Assembly (NCBI RefSeq): GCF_902859625.1
Contig: NZ_CADIJX010000001.1
Location: 1,054,001 to 1,118,000, forward strand
Direction: 5' to 3'
DNA: 64,000 bases
Origin: Achromobacter pestifer
Lineage (GTDB): Bacteria; Pseudomonadota; Gammaproteobacteria; Burkholderiales; Burkholderiaceae_B
Below the pieces are notes generated by a model that made no database searches, was not told the DNA's origin, and worked only from the letters and a program-made list of their open reading frames with translations. Positions within the stretch are counted from its first letter, which is position 1, and each line of letters opens with the position of its first letter. The position numbers and the translations under genes were made by a program. Shown piece by piece: positions 1-9,139 of the stretch.

Positions 1-1472
1 GCTTCGGGCGCCGCATGCAGAATGCAGGCGCCATAGCTGGTGCCGCTCATGCGGGCATCGGACAGGCGCAGCATGTCGCGCACCCCCTGCTTCACCAGCT
101 TGGTCGGGATGGGCAGCATGCCCCACTCGGGCATGCCGGGGCCGCCTTGCGGGCCGGCATTGCGCAGGATCATGATGTGTTCGGCCGTGACGTCCAGGTT
201 TTCGTCGTCGACCGCGGCTTTCATGCTGGGGTAATCGTCGAACACCAGCGCCGGGCCCGTGTGTTGCAGGAACTGCGGCGCGCAGGCGCTGGGCTTGATG
301 ACGCAGCCGTCCGGCGCGATATTGCCGCGCAGCACGGCCAGCGCGCCTTCGTCGTAGATGGCGGTGTCCAGCTTGCGGATCACATCGTCGTTATAGACCT
401 CGGCGCCGGCAATGTTCTCGCCCAGCGTCTTGCCGGTGACGGTCATGGCGGTAGGGTCCAGATGGTCTTGCAGGCGCGACATCAGTGCGGGCAATCCGCC
501 CGCGTAATAGAAGTCTTCCATCAGATAGGTGTCGCCGCTGGGCCGGATATTGGCAATGACCGGCACCTTGCGGCTGGCCGCGTCGAAATCATCCAGCCCG
601 ACCGCGCAGCCCGCGCGGCGCGACATCGCGACCAGGTGCACGATGGCATTGGTGGAACAGCCCATGGCCATGGCAACGTTGATGGCGTTCTTGAACGACG
701 CCAGGGTCAGGATGCGCTTGGGAGTAAGGTCTTCCCACACCATGTCCACCACGCGCCGGCCGCATTCGGCGGACATGCGCATGTGGTTGACGTCAGCCGC
801 CGGAATCGAGGACGCGCCCGGCAGGGTCATGCCGATGGCTTCGGCGATGGCCGTCATGGTGCTGGCCGTGCCCATCGTCATGCAGGTGCCGTAGCTGCGG
901 GCGATACCGCCTTCCACTTCCGTCCATTGTTCTTGCGTGATCTTGCCGGCGCGGCGTTCGTCCCACAGCTTCCAGGCGTCAGAACCCGATCCCAGGATCT
1001 TGCCTTTCCAGTTGCCGCGCAACATGGGGCCGGCAGGCACGTAAACGCACGGCAGCCCGGCGCTGATGGCGCCCATGATGAGCCCCGGCGTCGTCTTGTC
1101 GCAGCCGCCCATCAACACGGCGCCGTCAACCGGGTGGCTGCGCAGCAGTTCTTCGGTTTCCATCGCCAGGAAGTTGCGATACAGCATGGTCGTCGGCTTG
1201 ACGAAGGATTCCGACACCGAAATCGCAGGCAGCTCCACGGGAAATCCGCCGGCCTGGAATACACCGCGCTTCACGTCTTCGACGCGCTGCTTGAAGTGGC
1301 TATGACAGGGATTCAGGTCGGACCAGGTATTGATGATGGCGATGATGGGCCGGCCGACCCAATCATCGGGGGCATAGCCCATTTGCATCATGCGGGAACG
1401 GTGGCCAAACGAACGCAGGTCATCCTTGGCCATCCAGGCGGCGCTGCGCAGACTTTCGTAGGAACGTTTCAT
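1..1472 (-). CDS. IlvD/Edd-family sugar-acid dehydratase, 3' end beyond window
   Basis: Members of this family dehydrate 2,3-dihydroxy acids or sugar acids with a [2Fe-2S] cluster and Mg. The visible N-terminal ~490 residues begin MKRSYESLRS and keep the three expected cluster cysteines: C56 in NPCHSH, C124 in GGCDKTTPG and C197 in YGTCMTMG. The sequence resembles L-arabinonate-type dehydratases more than the isoleucine/valine enzyme IlvD, and the divergent GntR regulator also points to an inducible sugar-acid pathway. The C-terminal part lies off the left edge of the window. No clear Shine-Dalgarno precedes the ATG. The family assignment is firm; the substrate is inferred. Confidence 0.85.
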   Translation of the reverse strand, partial: MKRSYESLRSAAWMAKDDLRSFGHRSRMMQMGYAPDDWVGRPIIAIINTWSDLNPCHSHFKQRVEDVKRGVFQAGGFPVELPAISVSESFVKPTTMLYRNFLAMETEELLRSHPVDGAVLMGGCDKTTPGLIMGAISAGLPCVYVPAGPMLRGNWKGKILGSGSDAWKLWDERRAGKITQEQWTEVEGGIARSYGTCMTMGTASTMTAIAEAIGMTLPGASSIPAADVNHMRMSAECGRRVVDMVWEDLTPKRILTLASFKNAINVAMAMGCSTNAIVHLVAMSRRAGCAVGLDDFDAASRKVPVIANIRPSGDTYLMEDFYYAGGLPALMSRLQDHLDPTAMTVTGKTLGENIAGAEVYNDDVIRKLDTAIYDEGALAVLRGNIAPDGCVIKPSACAPQFLQHTGPALVFDDYPSMKAAVDDENLDVTAEHIMILRNAGPQGGPGMPEWGMLPIPTKLVKQGVRDMLRLSDARMSGTSYGACILHAAPE

Positions 1473-1515
1473 AGGGGATCGGAGGTAAGGCGTGGTGGGG
1501 ATGGAAGCATTTAAA

Positions 1516-1531
1516 CACTAATACATTAGTG
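1516..1531. promoter_or_regulatory. perfect palindrome, probable GntR operator
   Basis: CACTAAT-AC-ATTAGTG is a perfect inverted repeat with 7-bp arms. It lies in the short gap between the divergent dehydratase and GntR regulator genes, 44 bp upstream of the dehydratase ATG. Its size and position suit a dimeric FCD-type GntR operator that controls both genes. Binding by the neighbouring regulator is inferred. Confidence 0.55.
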
Positions 1532-1596
1532 CGTCAGCTAGGTGAAAACCCGCTACACTGCGGTCTTTGTCCACCGTACTCCCGACACGCCCCAGG

Positions 1597-2286
1597 ATGC
1601 AAAGCCCAAAGCTCAGACTGGACCGTTCGCGCCACGCGGCGCCCCAGGTCTTCGAACATCTACGCGAACAGATCGTGTCGCTGGAACTCGCGCCCGGCAC
1701 GGCGCTATCGCGCGTGACGCTGGCCGAAACCTATGGCCTGAGCCAAACGCCCATCCGCGACGCCCTCATGCGCCTGGCCGAAGAGGCGCTGGTGGAAATC
1801 TACCCGCAGCACACCACGGTCGTCAGCCGCATCGACATCCCGGCCGCCCGCCAGGCCCATTTCCTGCGCCAATCGCTGGAACTTGAAATCGTGCACCTGC
1901 TGGCGCAGCGGCCCGACCCTATCCTGCACAAGCGCCTGCAAGCCAGCATCGACTTGCAGCGGGCAAGCCACGCCAATGGCGAATATCAGCAGTTCATTGA
2001 CGCCGACCAGGCTTTCCACCGCGACATGCATGCGGCCGCGGGCGTGACCAGTCTCTGGGAATTGGAACAACGCTACAGCGGCCACCTGGATCGTCTTCGC
2101 CGGCTGCATTTGCCCGAAGCCGGCAAGGCCGAACGCATCATGGACGATCACCAGCGATTGCTGAGCGCCATCGTGGCGCAGGCGCCCGAACGCGCGCAGC
2201 AGGTGCTGCGCGAACATCTGTCCGGCACGCTCAGCCAGGTCGCCGAGATCTGCAAGCGGTATCCCGAGTACGTGCTGGCGGAGTAA
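1597..2286 (+). CDS. GntR-family regulator, FCD subfamily
   Basis: A transcription factor of about 229 residues. An N-terminal winged helix-turn-helix (roughly residues 15-75, with LAETYGLSQTPIRDALMRL as the recognition region) is followed by an all-helical FCD ligand domain. Conserved FCD metal/ligand histidine positions are visible in DADQAFHRDMH and MDDHQRLLSAI. Regulators of this type commonly repress sugar-acid catabolism until an acid ligand binds, which fits the divergent dehydratase. I chose the ATG at 1597; an in-frame TTG lies at 1567. No downstream partner is co-transcribed, since the next gene is convergent. Confidence 0.85.
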   Translation: MQSPKLRLDRSRHAAPQVFEHLREQIVSLELAPGTALSRVTLAETYGLSQTPIRDALMRLAEEALVEIYPQHTTVVSRIDIPAARQAHFLRQSLELEIVHLLAQRPDPILHKRLQASIDLQRASHANGEYQQFIDADQAFHRDMHAAAGVTSLWELEQRYSGHLDRLRRLHLPEAGKAERIMDDHQRLLSAIVAQAPERAQQVLREHLSGTLSQVAEICKRYPEYVLAE

Positions 2287-2329
2287 GGCGGCTGGCGCAA
2301 GCAAGGCACGCCGCCCCTGCGCGCGGACA

Positions 2330-3652
2330 TCAATCCAGCGGATACCGCCGGATCACCGTTTTTCCGTCCCGTTCCGCCAGCGACAGCAGCGCCTCGCCTG
2401 ACGCATCCATGCCCAGCAGGCCTGTCTCCACGTCCTGGGGAATCTGGAACGCGCGCCAGGTTTTGCCCTGGTTGCGGCTGGTGAAGTACGTCTTGGTGTA
2501 TTCGTTGAATGAGAACAGGTGGTCAGCGTAGGTCTTGATCACCCAGGCCTTGTGGCCGAACCAGGCGTCGTCGATCCAGCTGCGCTTGCCTTGCACGGTG
2601 GGCGACACCCCACGCCGGTGCCATGCCCTTTCGGCCTTATCCAATTCATAGATGGCGTCGCCCGACGTTTCAAACACGGTTTGATCCCGCGTGTAACGTG
2701 CATCGGGCGCAGGCGCGGGAACCGGCGGCACGCGCTGCGTGATGCGGAAAGCGGGTGACGCGCCGTTCTGGAATTCCACCTCGAAACGCCGGGTCTCCAG
2801 CACTTCATTCTTTTCCGACGCATTCAGGCTGATCCGCGTGCGCCAGCTCCAGCCGACGGCGCGCTTGTCATCCAGGGGATACAGCGACCAGTCATAGGCC
2901 AATTGGTCGCTGGCGCGAGCGCCGCCCTCTTTGCCAGCCTTTTCATGAAAGGACCGCTCAAACGCTTCCGCGTCTGGCCAGACCTGTTCGTCCAGCAAGG
3001 TCGCCGACCAGTGCCTGGCGCGGTCTTCGCTGACCAGCAGCCGCTGGCCGGCGTCATGCCGTTCCAGCGCGATCACCCGGTCTTGGGTCAGGAACACGGT
3101 GTACTGTTGCGGCGCCCCCAGCACGACATCCGGGTCGTAAGACCAGGTTTGGCCCAAGTCGTCCGAGCGCAGCGTTTCCCAGGCGGCCAAGGGCTCATCC
3201 TGGCGTGGAGCGCGCGGCGTGCCCGTGACCAGGTACAAGGTGCGGCCCTGGGGCGACCCGATCAGGCTGACGCCGCTGTCGCCGCTGATCGAGCCCAGCA
3301 GTTCAAATACGCCCGTGCCCTGCCCGCCGTAGATCAGGTTGCGCGTGTCGGCCAATTGCCAGGGGTTCTGCTGACGTGTGCCCAGGGCCGGAACTTGCGC
3401 ATCCAGCAGGGGCGCCTTCTCCAGGCTGGCCATTTCCTTTCCCGACACCAGACGCTGCCCGATCAGCAATTGGCGTTCGCCGAAGCGTTGCAGCGATACA
3501 CGGGAAAACGACGCCAGCGGCAGGCCATTGAGTTCACCGATGACTTCGCTGCGCGCCAGTGGCTTGCCCAGCGGCACCAGTTGATAAATGCCATAGCCGA
3601 TCACCCCCGCGATGACGATCGCGGCGCCGCTGGCAAGCAGTCTAAGGTTCAT
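2330..3652 (-). CDS. membrane-anchored protein with BNR-like repeats, unknown role
   Basis: I do not recognise a named family. From the ATG at 3652 the protein is 440 residues, with one N-terminal membrane segment (about residues 4-26) and a large probably periplasmic domain. At least two stretches match the sialidase/BNR 'Asp box' pattern, RSDDLGQTWSYDP and TSRNQGKTWRAF, so a beta-propeller like those of photosystem-assembly or sialidase-like exo-proteins is likely. Catalytic sialidase residues were not identified. A longer ORF starting 51 bp upstream adds a charged N-terminus and is less likely. It is convergent with the GntR gene. Confidence 0.6.
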   Translation of the reverse strand: MNLRLLASGAAIVIAGVIGYGIYQLVPLGKPLARSEVIGELNGLPLASFSRVSLQRFGERQLLIGQRLVSGKEMASLEKAPLLDAQVPALGTRQQNPWQLADTRNLIYGGQGTGVFELLGSISGDSGVSLIGSPQGRTLYLVTGTPRAPRQDEPLAAWETLRSDDLGQTWSYDPDVVLGAPQQYTVFLTQDRVIALERHDAGQRLLVSEDRARHWSATLLDEQVWPDAEAFERSFHEKAGKEGGARASDQLAYDWSLYPLDDKRAVGWSWRTRISLNASEKNEVLETRRFEVEFQNGASPAFRITQRVPPVPAPAPDARYTRDQTVFETSGDAIYELDKAERAWHRRGVSPTVQGKRSWIDDAWFGHKAWVIKTYADHLFSFNEYTKTYFTSRNQGKTWRAFQIPQDVETGLLGMDASGEALLSLAERDGKTVIRRYPLD

Positions 3653-3753
3653 GGCTGCAAAGCATCCTGGTGCGTGAGCGCTCGGCCATTCGGCCGGTGA
3701 CATTTGGGGGAATGGGCGAAACTATAGCGTGTTACGCAACGTTCCCTATACTG

Positions 3754-3772
3754 GCGTGACATACTGTCACGC
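3754..3772. promoter_or_regulatory. perfect palindrome upstream of exported-protein gene
   Basis: GCGTGACA-TAC-TGTCACGC is a perfect inverted repeat with 8-bp arms and a 3-bp spacer. It sits 28 bp before the ATG at 3801, in the gap between two divergent envelope genes. The arms look like an operator, not a terminator, because no T-run follows. The cognate regulator is unknown and is not encoded nearby. Confidence 0.4.
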
Positions 3773-3800
3773 CGCACCCGGCAGCACACGGAAACCCGAC

Positions 3801-4370
3801 ATGATCGCAAGGCACACAAGCTTCATCCTGGCCCTGGTTTTACTAGGGGCAGCTGGCTGGACGCCGCAGACGCTTGCCGCGCCGCCAGACGTTTGCCAAG
3901 CGCTTACCGTACGCGAAGGAGATCCGATTCCGCCCGATGCCTGCGCCGTCAATATCGTGCCACGCGACCTTGATGTGTCGAACATCGTTTTTGGCGGGGG
4001 CCCGTCGTGGACGCCACTGGACCCGCAGGCGATGCCCGGCGTGTTCTATGACAGCGCATCGATTGCGCCGGTGTCTGAGCGGCCCATGGTGATGGCGGTG
4101 ACGGTGGCCTGGTTCTATGCGCAGCCCCGCGTGTCGGAAACCAATGGCCAGCCGTATGGCTCGGTCTCGCAACCGATCACGCTGAACTGCACCGCCAACA
4201 CCTATACCGTTACCCAAACGCAGCACTACGCGGGCAACGATGCCACCGGTGCACTGGTGGAATCGATCCCGGTGGCGGGCATACACAATGCGCCCGTCGC
4301 GCGCGACCCCGTCCAGCGCAAGCTACGCGCCGTGGTGTGCCCGGCCCCGGGCAAGACCGTGCGCAAATAG
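3801..4370 (+). CDS. secreted protein, possible surface-adhesin E-like domain
   Basis: The protein has 189 residues from the ATG at 3801, with a signal peptide (MIARHTSFILALVLLG...) and probable cleavage near LAA-APP. The mature part has four cysteines (CQAL, DACAV, LNCTA, VVCPA), and the last two are spaced as in the short 'surface-adhesin protein E' type domains: a Trp/Asp-rich start, a beta strand rich in V/A, then Cys...Cys at the end. This resemblance is weak and is pattern recognition only. An in-frame start at 3729 would place residues before the signal peptide and is not favoured. No operon partner. Confidence 0.55.
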   Translation: MIARHTSFILALVLLGAAGWTPQTLAAPPDVCQALTVREGDPIPPDACAVNIVPRDLDVSNIVFGGGPSWTPLDPQAMPGVFYDSASIAPVSERPMVMAVTVAWFYAQPRVSETNGQPYGSVSQPITLNCTANTYTVTQTQHYAGNDATGALVESIPVAGIHNAPVARDPVQRKLRAVVCPAPGKTVRK

Positions 4371-4380
4371 CCCCGGCGTC

Positions 4381-5232
4381 CTACCCCCGCCAGTAGCGGT
4401 ACAGCGCCCGGGCCGCCGCATCCAGCAGGAATCCCAGGACGCCGATCATCAGCACCATGGCCATTAATTCCGAATAGGCGAGCCGATCCCGCGTGTCCAG
4501 GATGAAGTAGCCCATCCCCGCCGACACACCCAGCATTTCGCAGGGCACCAAGACGATCCACAAAATGCCGATGGCCAACCGCACGCCGGTCAGGATATGG
4601 CCCAGCACACCGGGCAGGATCACGCTGCGCAAGGTCTCCCAGCGGGTGGCGGCCACGCTTTGGGCCAGTTGCAACCAGCGCGGATCCAGCTGTTGCACGC
4701 CCGCCGCCGTGTTCAATACGATGGGCCAGACGGCGGCGAAGGTCAGCAGGAAATAGACGGGATCGTCGCCGACACCGAACACCATCACGGCGATCGGCAT
4801 CCAGGACAACGGCGAAATCATGCGCAGGAACTGCATGGCGGGAGAGACCGTGGCCTCCAATCGCCGCCAGCTACCAATTGCCAGCCCGAGCGGCACGCCA
4901 ATCAACAACGCGAAGCCCAGCCCCACCGCAATGCGCCGCAGGCTGACCAGGATATGCAGGGGCAAGTCCGACGCCGTCAGCAGTTCCGCCAGGCTGATGA
5001 AGGTGGCGCCCGGCGAAAAGCGCCGCGCCATGCCTCCCGCGGGTGACAAGACGTCGGTACCCAGCCACCACAAGGCCAGCAATGCCGCCAGGCCACCCAG
5101 CCCCAACGCGCAGCGCGCGCCCAGGCCCAGGCCGGCCTCGCGTGCGCGGGTGGCCGGTTTGGCAGGCGGGTGGGTGGCAGCATCGGCCGCCGCGCTGCCC
5201 GCCGGCCCTGCAAGCGACTCGCGAACCGTCAC
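4381..5232 (-). CDS. ABC transporter permease, SsuC/TauC type
   Basis: Inner-membrane permease of the nitrate/sulfonate/taurine importer family, 283 residues with about six membrane segments after a Pro/Ala-rich cytoplasmic N-terminus (residues 1-40). The coupling (EAA) loop is in LAQSVAATRWETLRSVILP. It is the last gene of the five-gene operon; its GTG start overlaps the stop of the receptor gene (GTGA), which implies translational coupling. Together with the preceding ATPase and receptor it forms a complete importer. The substrate is not decided by sequence; the SfnB-like neighbour favours a sulfur compound. Confidence 0.85.
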   Translation of the reverse strand: MTVRESLAGPAGSAAADAATHPPAKPATRAREAGLGLGARCALGLGGLAALLALWWLGTDVLSPAGGMARRFSPGATFISLAELLTASDLPLHILVSLRRIAVGLGFALLIGVPLGLAIGSWRRLEATVSPAMQFLRMISPLSWMPIAVMVFGVGDDPVYFLLTFAAVWPIVLNTAAGVQQLDPRWLQLAQSVAATRWETLRSVILPGVLGHILTGVRLAIGILWIVLVPCEMLGVSAGMGYFILDTRDRLAYSELMAMVLMIGVLGFLLDAAARALYRYWRG

Positions 5233-6419
5233 GCCTGCACCATTTCGATCCGGGTATAGGCGTCCGGAAAGCCAAAGCGGTTCAAGCCGCCCACGGACTC
5301 AATGGCACGTTTGACATAGCGGTCGTCCACCAGCTCGCGCGCGGCGCGGGCGGGATCCAGGTCAGCCAGAAACCCCCGGTCGGCCTCGATCAACGTATCG
5401 CGCAGGCGGCGCACCAATTCCTCGGTGTAGCTGGGGAATGGATAGGGCTGGAAGTCAATGCGGCGTTCATCCCAGTCTGCGTGGCGGATGGCGCCGCTGC
5501 CCAGGTATTGCTCGCGATCGGATGCGGGCGGCGCCAGTACTTTGGTCAGCGCCGGCAAGCCGTGCGGCGTGTAGCGGTTGATGCCTTCCTTGGACAGCAG
5601 CTGGGCTGTCTCGGCGCGGTGGTCACGTATCCACAATTGCGCCTGCACAATGGCGTCGACCACCTTTTGCGACCACTCCGGGCGCTGCTCCAGATCGCGC
5701 TCGTGCATGAACACGACGCAGCAAGCATGGTTGCGCCAGACATCACCGGTAAACCGCAGCACCTTGCCAACGCCCAGGGTTTCGGCCAGCGCGTTGAAGG
5801 GCTCGGCCACGATGTAGCCGGCGATGCGGTTCTGCGCCAGCGCCGGCGGCATGTCGGCGGGCGCCATGACGATCAGGTTGACCTCGTTGGCGCCAACCGA
5901 GCCATCCTTGCGCGCGACGGGCGTCAGGCCGTTTTCGCGCAACAGATATTGCAGCATGACGTTGTGGATGGAATACCAGAACGGGATGGCCACGGTCTTG
6001 CCACCCAGTTCCTTGACGTTGTTGATGGCGGGCGCCACGGTCAGCCCCGACCCGCCCACGTGATTCCAGGCCACGACCTTGGCCGGCACCTTGCTGCCAA
6101 AGCGCGCCCACACCGTCATCGGCGACAACAGGTGCACCACGTTGACCTGGCCCGAGATAAAGGCCTCGATCACCTGCGCCCAACTACGCAACAGCGTGGG
6201 CTTTTCCGCTTTGACGCCTGCTTTGTCAAACAAGCCGTTGTTGTGCGCCACCAGTAGCGGCGCGGCGTCGGTAATCGGCAGATAGCCAATGCGCACCGGC
6301 GCATCCGGATCGCTCTGCGCGCGGGCGTTGAACGCCGACAACAAAGCGCTTGCGCCACCTGCCGTCAGCAGGGCCGAGAGTTTCAACCAGTCGCGACGCG
6401 ACATGTGTTCCAGGCACAT
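5229..6419 (-). CDS. ABC transporter substrate-binding protein, SsuA/NrtA type
   Basis: Periplasmic receptor of about 396 residues. The N-terminus carries a twin-arginine signal (SRRDWLKLSALL, then an Ala-rich region with cleavage around ARAQS). The mature start, VRIGYLPITDAAPLLVAHNNG, is typical of the NrtA/SsuA/CmpA group that bind nitrate, sulfonates, taurine or bicarbonate. An AGGAG 7 nt before the ATG at 6419 supports this start; a TTG lies one codon upstream. It follows the ATPase gene by about 33 bp and overlaps the permease gene. Confidence 0.85.
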   Translation of the reverse strand: MCLEHMSRRDWLKLSALLTAGGASALLSAFNARAQSDPDAPVRIGYLPITDAAPLLVAHNNGLFDKAGVKAEKPTLLRSWAQVIEAFISGQVNVVHLLSPMTVWARFGSKVPAKVVAWNHVGGSGLTVAPAINNVKELGGKTVAIPFWYSIHNVMLQYLLRENGLTPVARKDGSVGANEVNLIVMAPADMPPALAQNRIAGYIVAEPFNALAETLGVGKVLRFTGDVWRNHACCVVFMHERDLEQRPEWSQKVVDAIVQAQLWIRDHRAETAQLLSKEGINRYTPHGLPALTKVLAPPASDREQYLGSGAIRHADWDERRIDFQPYPFPSYTEELVRRLRDTLIEADRGFLADLDPARAARELVDDRYVKRAIESVGGLNRFGFPDAYTRIEMVQA

Positions 6420-6452
6420 CAATAGGCTCCTAGCAAGGGGACAGTCGTCGGT

Positions 6453-7250
6453 TCACACCAGCGCGGCATCGCCGCGCACGGCCCGCAGCGCAGCGCGCAA
6501 GCGAGTCAGGATTTCAAGGCGCAGCGCGCTCATTTCGGGCAACAGGTCGGCGCGCGGATGCGGCAGGTCCACTTGCCACACCCCCAGAATGCGCCCGGGC
6601 ACGCCACCCAGCAGGACAATGCGGTCGGCCAACACCAGCGCTTCATCGATGTCGTGCGTGATCAGGACGGCGGCCGTGTGAAAATCCGCCACCACCTTGC
6701 GCAGCAGCACCTGCATGTCGCTGCGCGTGACTTCGTCCAGCGCGCCAAAGGGTTCGTCCAGCAGCAGCACCGAGGGCTGTCGCGCCAGGCAGCGGGCCAA
6801 AGCGGTGCGCTGCGCCATGCCGCCAGACAACTGCGACGGCCGCAGGTGCCGCGCATGCGACAGGCCGACCTCGTCAATGGCTTGGTCCACCCGCGTCCGG
6901 CGCTGACTATCCGTCAGTGCGGGCTGATGCTTGAAGTCCAGGCCAAAGGCAACATTGCGTTCCAGCGACAGCCACGGCAGCAGGCTGGGATCTTGGAACG
7001 CCACGGCCACGCGCGGATGCACTCCCGTCAACGGTGCGCCTTCCATCAGCAACGATCCGGCGGTGGCCGGCTGCAAGCCCGCCAGGACGCGCAGCAGGCT
7101 GGACTTGCCCGCCCCGCTGGCGCCCAGCACGGCCACCACTTCGCCGCGCGCCAGATCCAGATCCACATCATGGAAGACGGGATCGGCCGCGCCGGCATAA
7201 CGCAAGGCCAGGCCGCGTGCGTGCAGTACGGGCCGCGCGGCCGTCGTCAT
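6453..7250 (-). CDS. ABC transporter ATPase, SsuB/TauB type
   Basis: Cytoplasmic ATPase of 265 residues that energises the importer. Walker A is GASGAGKSS (residues 43-51), the signature is LSGGMAQR, Walker B is LLLDEPFGALDE and the switch His is in LITHDIDEA. The start ATG overlaps the stop of the SfnB-like gene (ATGA). The receptor gene follows. Sequence class is the nitrate/sulfonate/bicarbonate group. Confidence 0.9.
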   Translation of the reverse strand: MTTAARPVLHARGLALRYAGAADPVFHDVDLDLARGEVVAVLGASGAGKSSLLRVLAGLQPATAGSLLMEGAPLTGVHPRVAVAFQDPSLLPWLSLERNVAFGLDFKHQPALTDSQRRTRVDQAIDEVGLSHARHLRPSQLSGGMAQRTALARCLARQPSVLLLDEPFGALDEVTRSDMQVLLRKVVADFHTAAVLITHDIDEALVLADRIVLLGGVPGRILGVWQVDLPHPRADLLPEMSALRLEILTRLRAALRAVRGDAALV

Positions 7251-8380
7251 GCGGCAGCCTCGGCGGCCAGCCTGGCCTGGCGCTTGGCCAGTTCGGTCTT
7301 CAACTGCACCAAGCTGGGCGTCACGATCGGCAAGAAGGCCGCTTCGCGCCAGCGGCGGGCAAACCCGGCGCCTGCCGGCTTCAGATAGGCGGCGCCGCCA
7401 CTGGCCTGCAATTCCAATTGCACGGCCTGGTTGGCCGCTTCGGCCAGCGCGATGCGTAGCTCGAACAAAGCCCAGGGCTCGGCCACGAAACGCTCACTGC
7501 GCACCCCGGCAATGAGGCTGGCGCCAAGCTTGTCCACCTGCACACGCAGCGCCTCCAGCGGCTGGCCCAGGATGCCGCGCGACGCCTGCCCCTGCCCCGA
7601 CTGCGCGGCTGCTTGCAGAGCGCGGCGTGCCAACCCGATCGACAAACCGCATTGCAACCCTGCAAACGCCGGCCGGGCCTGCGGCAGATACTGCCGGGCA
7701 TCGGGATGGATCAGCCATTCCGGGCCGATGCGCACACTTTGCACCTCCAGGGCAGCGGTGTTGCTGGATTGCAGGGCCAGCAAGGACAGGTCCGGGCTGC
7801 GAACCAAACCGGCGATGTCGTGCGGCAACGCCACGACGGCAGGCGTGCCGTCAGGCGCGGTCACTGCGGCGGCCACCAAGAAACCTTGCACCCGCAGGTT
7901 GGTCACCCAAGGCATGCGTCCATCCAGCACCCATTGGCCGCCCTCTTCCCGTGCGCCAATCTGCAAGGATTCAATGCCGCTCAGGAATTTCATGGCATTC
8001 GACAGCGCGGTGGCACCGGCCTGCTGACCGCTCAGCAGCGGCGCCATCCAGGCATCCGCCAGCGCCGTGTTCGGACTGCGCAACAGATATTCGATGAAGA
8101 CACGCTGGCCCCAGGCCACGAAGGCGCTGGCCACCGACCGCTCCGCCACTTGCGACACAGCTTCGATGGCATCGCCAATGTCCGTGCCGGGCAAGCCGCC
8201 CAGCGCCTGCGGCACGCCAATGCGGAACACGCCGGCGTCAGCCAATTGGGGCAGCACCGTGGCCGCGTCAAGGCTGCCGTCGTCCAGGGCATCGGCATGC
8301 TGCTCCAGCCATGACGCCAACCCCGACGGCAAGGTCCAGCCCACACTGGCCGTGGCGCTTACCGATTGCGCCGTCATCAC
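7247..8380 (-). CDS. acyl-CoA dehydrogenase-fold flavoprotein, SfnB/DszC-like
   Basis: 377 residues with the acyl-CoA dehydrogenase fold: N-terminal helical domain (to about 115), beta domain (about 120-220) and C-terminal helical domain. It is closer to the SfnB/DszC/FMNH2-dependent group than to true fatty-acid dehydrogenases, and no clear catalytic glutamate in an EGT-type motif is seen at the C-terminus. Such proteins are found in organosulfur use. It is coupled on both sides by overlapping stops and starts; GTG at 8380 or ATG at 8377 could start it. A flavin reductase is not encoded beside it. Confidence 0.75.
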   Translation of the reverse strand: MMTAQSVSATASVGWTLPSGLASWLEQHADALDDGSLDAATVLPQLADAGVFRIGVPQALGGLPGTDIGDAIEAVSQVAERSVASAFVAWGQRVFIEYLLRSPNTALADAWMAPLLSGQQAGATALSNAMKFLSGIESLQIGAREEGGQWVLDGRMPWVTNLRVQGFLVAAAVTAPDGTPAVVALPHDIAGLVRSPDLSLLALQSSNTAALEVQSVRIGPEWLIHPDARQYLPQARPAFAGLQCGLSIGLARRALQAAAQSGQGQASRGILGQPLEALRVQVDKLGASLIAGVRSERFVAEPWALFELRIALAEAANQAVQLELQASGGAAYLKPAGAGFARRWREAAFLPIVTPSLVQLKTELAKRQARLAAEAAA

Positions 8381-8931
8381 GCACCGCTCCAGGCGTAGTC
8401 ACGCAATTGATCGTTCAGCGGCGTCTGCGCCAGGTTATTGCCAAAGTTGCAGATCGTGGCCAGCCCGACGCCTACGATCACTTCCAGCGCATTCCCATCG
8501 GTGTAGCCGGCGTCGCGCAGGGCCTGCAAGGCGTCGTCGCTGACGCGGCCGCGCGTCTGGATGACGGCCTCGGTAAAGGCCGCCAAGGCTTGCAGGCGTT
8601 CGTCGGGCACCACGCCCTGGGCGCGCAGCGCATCCACGACTTCCGGCGACAGCCGCGCCTTGTTGCGCGCCAGCGCCGTGTGGCCGGCCACGCAGAACGT
8701 GCAGCCGTGGCGCGTGCCCGCAACCAGTTGAACCACCTCGCGTTCCTGCAAGGTCAGGCCCGCACGCGCATTGATCTGCGACAGCGTTTGGTAGGCCTCC
8801 AGTGCAATCGGCGCATTGGCCAAGACCCCCAGCAGATTGGACAGGTATCCCGAGCTCTGCTCCGCCGCGGCCAAGGCGGCGCGCGTGGGTTCGGGAGCGC
8901 TTTGCGCGGTATGGACGGGCAAACGGGCCAT
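8377..8931 (-). CDS. carboxymuconolactone decarboxylase/AhpD-like protein
   Basis: 184 residues of the AhpD-like superfamily, with the redox motif CTFCVAGHTA (C-x2-C-x3-H) near residue 80-90 as in alkylhydroperoxidase-type members. Function may be peroxide protection or an unknown redox step. The ATG at 8931 is preceded by AGGAGA at proper spacing, so the upstream extension of the open frame is not used. It is the first gene of the five-gene operon and is divergent from the AraC gene. Confidence 0.8.
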   Translation of the reverse strand: MARLPVHTAQSAPEPTRAALAAAEQSSGYLSNLLGVLANAPIALEAYQTLSQINARAGLTLQEREVVQLVAGTRHGCTFCVAGHTALARNKARLSPEVVDALRAQGVVPDERLQALAAFTEAVIQTRGRVSDDALQALRDAGYTDGNALEVIVGVGLATICNFGNNLAQTPLNDQLRDYAWSGA

Positions 8932-9093
8932 GAAGATCTCCTGGGGTATCGTAGAAAACCGTATTGTGCGGGCGCCCGGCAACAAGCGACAATGCACGAA
9001 GATCGCAACTTGATGCTAGATCTTATCGACTTTCAGCTATGCGCTTATAACCAGACGTGATCTGCCATCATCCTCCCAAACTGCGACGGTCTT

Positions 9094-9106
9094 CTGATCA
9101 GATCAG
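9094..9106. promoter_or_regulatory. 13-bp palindrome before AraC gene
   Basis: CTGATC-A-GATCAG is a perfect short palindrome in the 208-bp divergent region between the AhpD-like operon and the AraC regulator gene. It may be an operator or chance; AraC proteins usually bind direct repeats, so its link to the neighbouring regulator is uncertain. Confidence 0.25.
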
Positions 9107-9139
9107 TTTCGCGCCATTTTCTTACCCGGCCCTTGCACC

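Noticed and set aside
15-1514. 499-residue open frame antisense to the dehydratase
   Set aside because: Shadow rich in His/Ala/Gly with no domain; the minus strand encodes IlvD/Edd cysteines.
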